This document shows positions 61,348-64,000 of a stretch of DNA of 64,000 bases, one piece after another. Within the stretch, counting starts at the first letter, position 1; each line of letters starts with the position of its first letter. The notes below the pieces were generated by a model. That model was not told where the DNA came from and searched no databases. It saw nothing but the letters and a program-made list of their open reading frames with translations. The position numbers and the translations under genes were made by a program. Source of the DNA: Pseudonocardia hierapolitana (lineage in GTDB: Bacteria; Actinomycetota; Actinomycetes; Mycobacteriales; Pseudonocardiaceae); contig NZ_VIWU01000001.1 of NCBI RefSeq assembly GCF_007994075.1, positions 8,432,001-8,496,000 on the forward strand, written 5' to 3'.

Positions 61348-62274
61348 CTACTCGTGGAATCGGGTCAGACGCTCGCTCAGAACCCGGTCGAGCGCCCCCC
61401 GTCCCGCCGGACCCCACGCCGGCTTACCGCCGGGCAGGCCGCGATCCCCGTTCTGGCCCATCAGCATCAGGAAGAGGCTCTTCAGCACGGCCAGCCCGCG
61501 GGCGCGCCGGACCGTCGCCTCGTCAACCTCCCCGTACGCGGCGAAGAAGCGGGCGGCCGCGCCCGCCGGCAGCAACACCCAGGCAGCCGCCAGGTCCGAC
61601 GCCGGGTCGCCGACGAACAGCTCGCCGAAGTCGACAACGCCCGCCAACGTCCCGTCCACGACGACGACGTTCGCCGGATGCAAGTCGCCGTGCACCCACA
61701 CCGACGGACCCTCCCATGCGGGGGCCGCGACGGCGTCGTCCCAGACGGCCCAGACGTCGGCGGCCTCGGCGCCGATCGTGCCAGCGTCGACGGAGTCGAA
61801 GAACTGTTTGAAGCCGCTCGTGGAGTCTTTGGGATGCGCGCCAAGGCCCGTCGTATCGACCGGTGCGTCGGCGGGCGCTGTCACGTGCAGCGCCCGCAGG
61901 AACGCCGCCAGCGTCTCGGCCGCGTGCTCGCCGCGGGTAATCGACCCGCGGTCTAGCGGCAGCCCCGGCACCCACGTCATGACCGTCCACAGCTTGGGGA
62001 AACGCTCGGAGGGCTCACCACTTCGCACCGGGACGGGGATCGGCAGCGGCAGGCGTGGGGCGAGCAGGGGCAGCCACCGGCGCTCCTTGAGCTGGCGATC
62101 GGGGTCGGTCTCCATGCGCTGGATCCGCACGGCCAGCTCGTCCCCGAGGCGCCACATCTGATTGCCCCAGCCGCCCTCCACCTCGCGGAGAGGCAGCTCG
62201 GCCAGGTCCGGATGCTGGTCCCGCAGCAGGTGACGGATGAGACCTGCGCTGATTTCGGTCCCGATATCGGTCAT
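61348..62274 (-). CDS. Aminoglycoside phosphotransferase (APH) family protein
   Basis: The 308-residue protein has GNQMWRLGDELAVRIQ, MTWVPGLPLD, catalytic loop VWVHGDLHPANVVV and GVVDFGELFVGDPASDL. The start is ATG 62274; GTG 62292 in frame is possible. It stands alone and converges with the class II aldolase gene. Acts probably as a small-molecule kinase; an antibiotic substrate is not shown. Different enough from 19460 to be independent. Confidence 0.9.
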   Translation of the reverse strand: MTDIGTEISAGLIRHLLRDQHPDLAELPLREVEGGWGNQMWRLGDELAVRIQRMETDPDRQLKERRWLPLLAPRLPLPIPVPVRSGEPSERFPKLWTVMTWVPGLPLDRGSITRGEHAAETLAAFLRALHVTAPADAPVDTTGLGAHPKDSTSGFKQFFDSVDAGTIGAEAADVWAVWDDAVAAPAWEGPSVWVHGDLHPANVVVVDGTLAGVVDFGELFVGDPASDLAAAWVLLPAGAAARFFAAYGEVDEATVRRARGLAVLKSLFLMLMGQNGDRGLPGGKPAWGPAGRGALDRVLSERLTRFHE

Positions 62275-62390
62275 GCCGTCCAACGAGGCCACCCACCCGG
62301 CAACATCAACCAGGCGGTGATCATCACCGCCGAACCGGACTCAGACTAAGGGTCGGAGTTCAGTCAACTATTCGGGCTATCGCCTCCGTC

Positions 62391-62620
62391 GCCGAGGATG
62401 GTGTGCGGCTGCAGTCGAGGCAGCTGCGACTGCTCACCCGGTTCTTCCCTGAGGTGGTTGACGCGCTCCGCGCATCGTTCCGCGACGTCGTGCTCGACGG
62501 CGAGCAAGTGGTGTGCCGCGCCGGTCGGCTCGACTTCACCGCGCCGCAGGGCCGGCTCGCAACCCCACACGCGGCGACCGAGGCGCCAGCTTCCTTCCTG
62601 GTCTTCGACGTGCTCGAGGC
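62391..62620 (+). pseudogene. ATP-dependent DNA ligase fragment
   Basis: About 70 codons read like the adenylation domain of LigD/LigC-type ligases: AEDGVRLQSRQLRLLTRFFP, EVVDALRASFRDVVLDGEQVV, RAGRLDFTAPQGRL and APASFLVFDVLEASG. The lysine motif and everything after VFDVL are lost, and the sequence then turns unrelated. A decayed copy lying between two unrelated genes. Confidence 0.6.
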
Positions 62621-62699
62621 AAGCGGGACAGGGCGCGAAGCCGCCGTCAGTTGCCAAGCGGACACACCGCGCCTGGAGCCCGTGGGCGCCCTGAGCAGG

Positions 62700-63821
62700 T
62701 CACAGGGCGTATCGCAGGATCGCTGCAACCGGTCCGCCGTGGGGGACGTCCGCGGCACGCACCGCGAGCACGCGGCCCCCGGAGAGCAGCACCTGCCGAG
62801 CGATCTCGTCGACGACGCCGTAGCTGGCGGCATCGTCCTGGGCGAACGTGACCGCGCCCGTCTCGTCGTCCACGAAGCCGGGCAGCTTCACGTCGATGTC
62901 GGCCAACAGCGTGTCGATCGCGCCGCGGGTCGCCGCCCGGGCCAACGTCGCCACATCGGTTGACGCGCGCCCCTGCTCGAACCGCAGCTCGAACAGGTCC
63001 CTGACCGCGGCCAGCTGACCCGCGTACACCTCGTCCAACAGCGGTCGCGCCGCCGCGGCGAGGCGCTCATCGGGCACGCCCTCGGGATTCCCCCCGATGC
63101 CCCGCTCGACCAGGTGCGGGTAGCTGTTCAGCGACCGGTAGATCGAGTCGAGCGGCTCGGTCGCGGCGAGGATGAGCGGCAGTTCGAGCCCGGACAGGAC
63201 ACCACGCACGGCCTGGTCGACCTTCCTGGCGAACTGGCGCAGCCTGATCTTCTGCCCCTCCGAGCCTTGGATCCGGCGGATCGGGGAACGATCAGCGATC
63301 GACGCCTTGCCCGCCGAGCTCGCCGCATCGGTGGGCAGTCCGGGGACGTCGACGGTGAACGACGGTCCCTCGGGCGTCACCTCCACCAGCCTGACCGAGC
63401 CGGCTGCGAGGGCCAGGACGAACGCCGCCTGCGGGAACGTCACGGCCCGTAGCAGCGGCGTGAGGTAGAAGCGATCCGCTACCTCGACGACGCTGGACAA
63501 CCGGTTCGGGAGGCGGAATGTCCGGACCCACCCGGCCGCGGCGAAGACGGCGAGGCTGCGCGCCTGCACGGCCCAGAAGTCGTCGTCGTCGACGAGATCG
63601 CCCAACTCGTCGCGCACGCTCGCGATCGCGGTCGGCGCGACGCCGGAAGCCTCCAGCTGCCGGATCGCCGTGGCCGCGAGGTTCTTCAACTCGATCCGGT
63701 CGGCCTGGGCGTCCTGCGTGATCACGCTCGTCGGCAGGTAGATCGAGACGCAGCTGGGGCCACGCACGGCGAGCAGCCGCTCGATCTCGGATCGCGTCGG
63801 GATGTCGGTGTGGAGAGTCAT
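62700..63821 (-). CDS. Bacterial archaeo-eukaryotic release factor family protein (BaeRF-like)
   Basis: The 373-residue protein starts MTLHTDIPTRSEIERLLAVRG and contains PSCVSIYLPTSVITQDAQADRI, a typical BaeRF N-terminal region, with GSVRLVEVTPEG in the middle domain and a C-terminal DEIARQVLLSGGRVLAVRAADVP, as in eRF1/Pelota domain 3. Function in bacteria is not established (possible ribosome or RNA role). ATG 63821 follows GGAGG; about 160 bases upstream to the window end have no gene. Confidence 0.8.
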   Translation of the reverse strand: MTLHTDIPTRSEIERLLAVRGPSCVSIYLPTSVITQDAQADRIELKNLAATAIRQLEASGVAPTAIASVRDELGDLVDDDDFWAVQARSLAVFAAAGWVRTFRLPNRLSSVVEVADRFYLTPLLRAVTFPQAAFVLALAAGSVRLVEVTPEGPSFTVDVPGLPTDAASSAGKASIADRSPIRRIQGSEGQKIRLRQFARKVDQAVRGVLSGLELPLILAATEPLDSIYRSLNSYPHLVERGIGGNPEGVPDERLAAAARPLLDEVYAGQLAAVRDLFELRFEQGRASTDVATLARAATRGAIDTLLADIDVKLPGFVDDETGAVTFAQDDAASYGVVDEIARQVLLSGGRVLAVRAADVPHGGPVAAILRYAL

Positions 63822-64000
63822 GCGGCCTCCAGCGGGTCGGAACGCGACGGTTTCACGATCAACGGGCAGCTGCCGCGGGTTGCCGCCCACGCTCGCTCGA
63901 TGTCGGATGCCCGACTTCACCCGGAGCGGATGAGGTGCCGTCACCAGGCCCCCCAGCGATCCTGAGGGAGTCGCCATCACCGCGGTCGGCGCACGCTCGC

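Noticed and set aside
1..64000. tRNA, rRNA and riboswitch genes
   Set aside because: None was recognised by eye; no cloverleaf or conserved rRNA sequence was seen, although a covariance search was not possible.

Overview
This window is high-GC (roughly 70%), densely packed DNA with many GTG starts, ATGA/GTGA gene overlaps and an actinobacterial gene repertoire: three TetR, IclR, FCD-type GntR, mhpDFE-type genes, Fe-type ABC transport and a tripartite tricarboxylate transporter (TTT). A Pseudonocardia-like actinomycete is the best guess; this is inference from style, not a database match. Almost everything recognisable concerns uptake and oxidative breakdown of aromatic, alicyclic or other small organic acids, with regulators and scars of past rearrangement between modules.

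Left part (1-24 kb) is a mosaic. It opens with the 3' end of an ABC ATPase and its lipoprotein binding protein. These lead into a tightly coupled set: carboxymuconolactone-decarboxylase-like protein, type I Baeyer-Villiger monooxygenase (BVMO) and metallo-beta-lactamase-fold hydrolase. Next come a methionine aminopeptidase diverging from an acetyltransferase across two tandem palindromes, a frameshifted FAD hydroxylase diverging from a TetR gene across three phased palindromes, and a second TetR whose operator sequence recurs upstream of an Ohr peroxidase 5 kb away. An mhpD-mhpF-mhpE operon (2-hydroxypentadienoate to pyruvate and acetyl-CoA) diverges from an IclR regulator. Between 14.8 and 22 kb lie several broken genes (chorismate mutase/SDR fusion scar, LysR half-gene, ClpP tail), together with two Nudix hydrolases and a kinase-fold phosphotransferase in slightly less GC-rich DNA.

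Central and right part (22-61 kb) looks like one catabolic regulon. Rieske oxygenase, [2Fe-2S] ferredoxin and a ferredoxin-reductase-type flavoprotein would form a three-component dioxygenase. Two proteins resemble 4,5-dihydroxyphthalate decarboxylase, and a class II aldolase-fold protein resembles 3,4-dihydroxyphthalate decarboxylases. LigJ (4-oxalomesaconate hydratase) and LigK (CHA aldolase) form a lower pathway to pyruvate and oxaloacetate. Added to these are a Zn alcohol dehydrogenase, two beta-hydroxyacid dehydrogenases, an FAD phenol hydroxylase, a cysteine hydrolase, a Cys-nucleophile alpha/beta hydrolase, a PanB-like enzyme, an RpiB-like isomerase, two ThDP enzymes flanking an aldehyde dehydrogenase, an orphan EutA-type reactivase and four cupin proteins (six cupin domains). 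Import would use TctABC plus a second TctC and an Fe/polyamine-type ABC system; three MFS carriers are also present. No recognisable extradiol dioxygenase lies in the window.

A recurring operator-like motif close to TGGTCTNACCA (the TNGTNNNACNA pattern typical of FadR/FCD-type GntR proteins) occurs in front of nearly every transcription unit from 23 to 54 kb, including tandem copies in front of the GntR gene itself. This points to a single GntR-controlled regulon for an aromatic polycarboxylate or related acid whose ring-opening step may be cupin-catalysed. The last 3 kb hold another phosphotransferase, a DNA-ligase scrap and a bacterial eRF1-like (BaeRF) protein.
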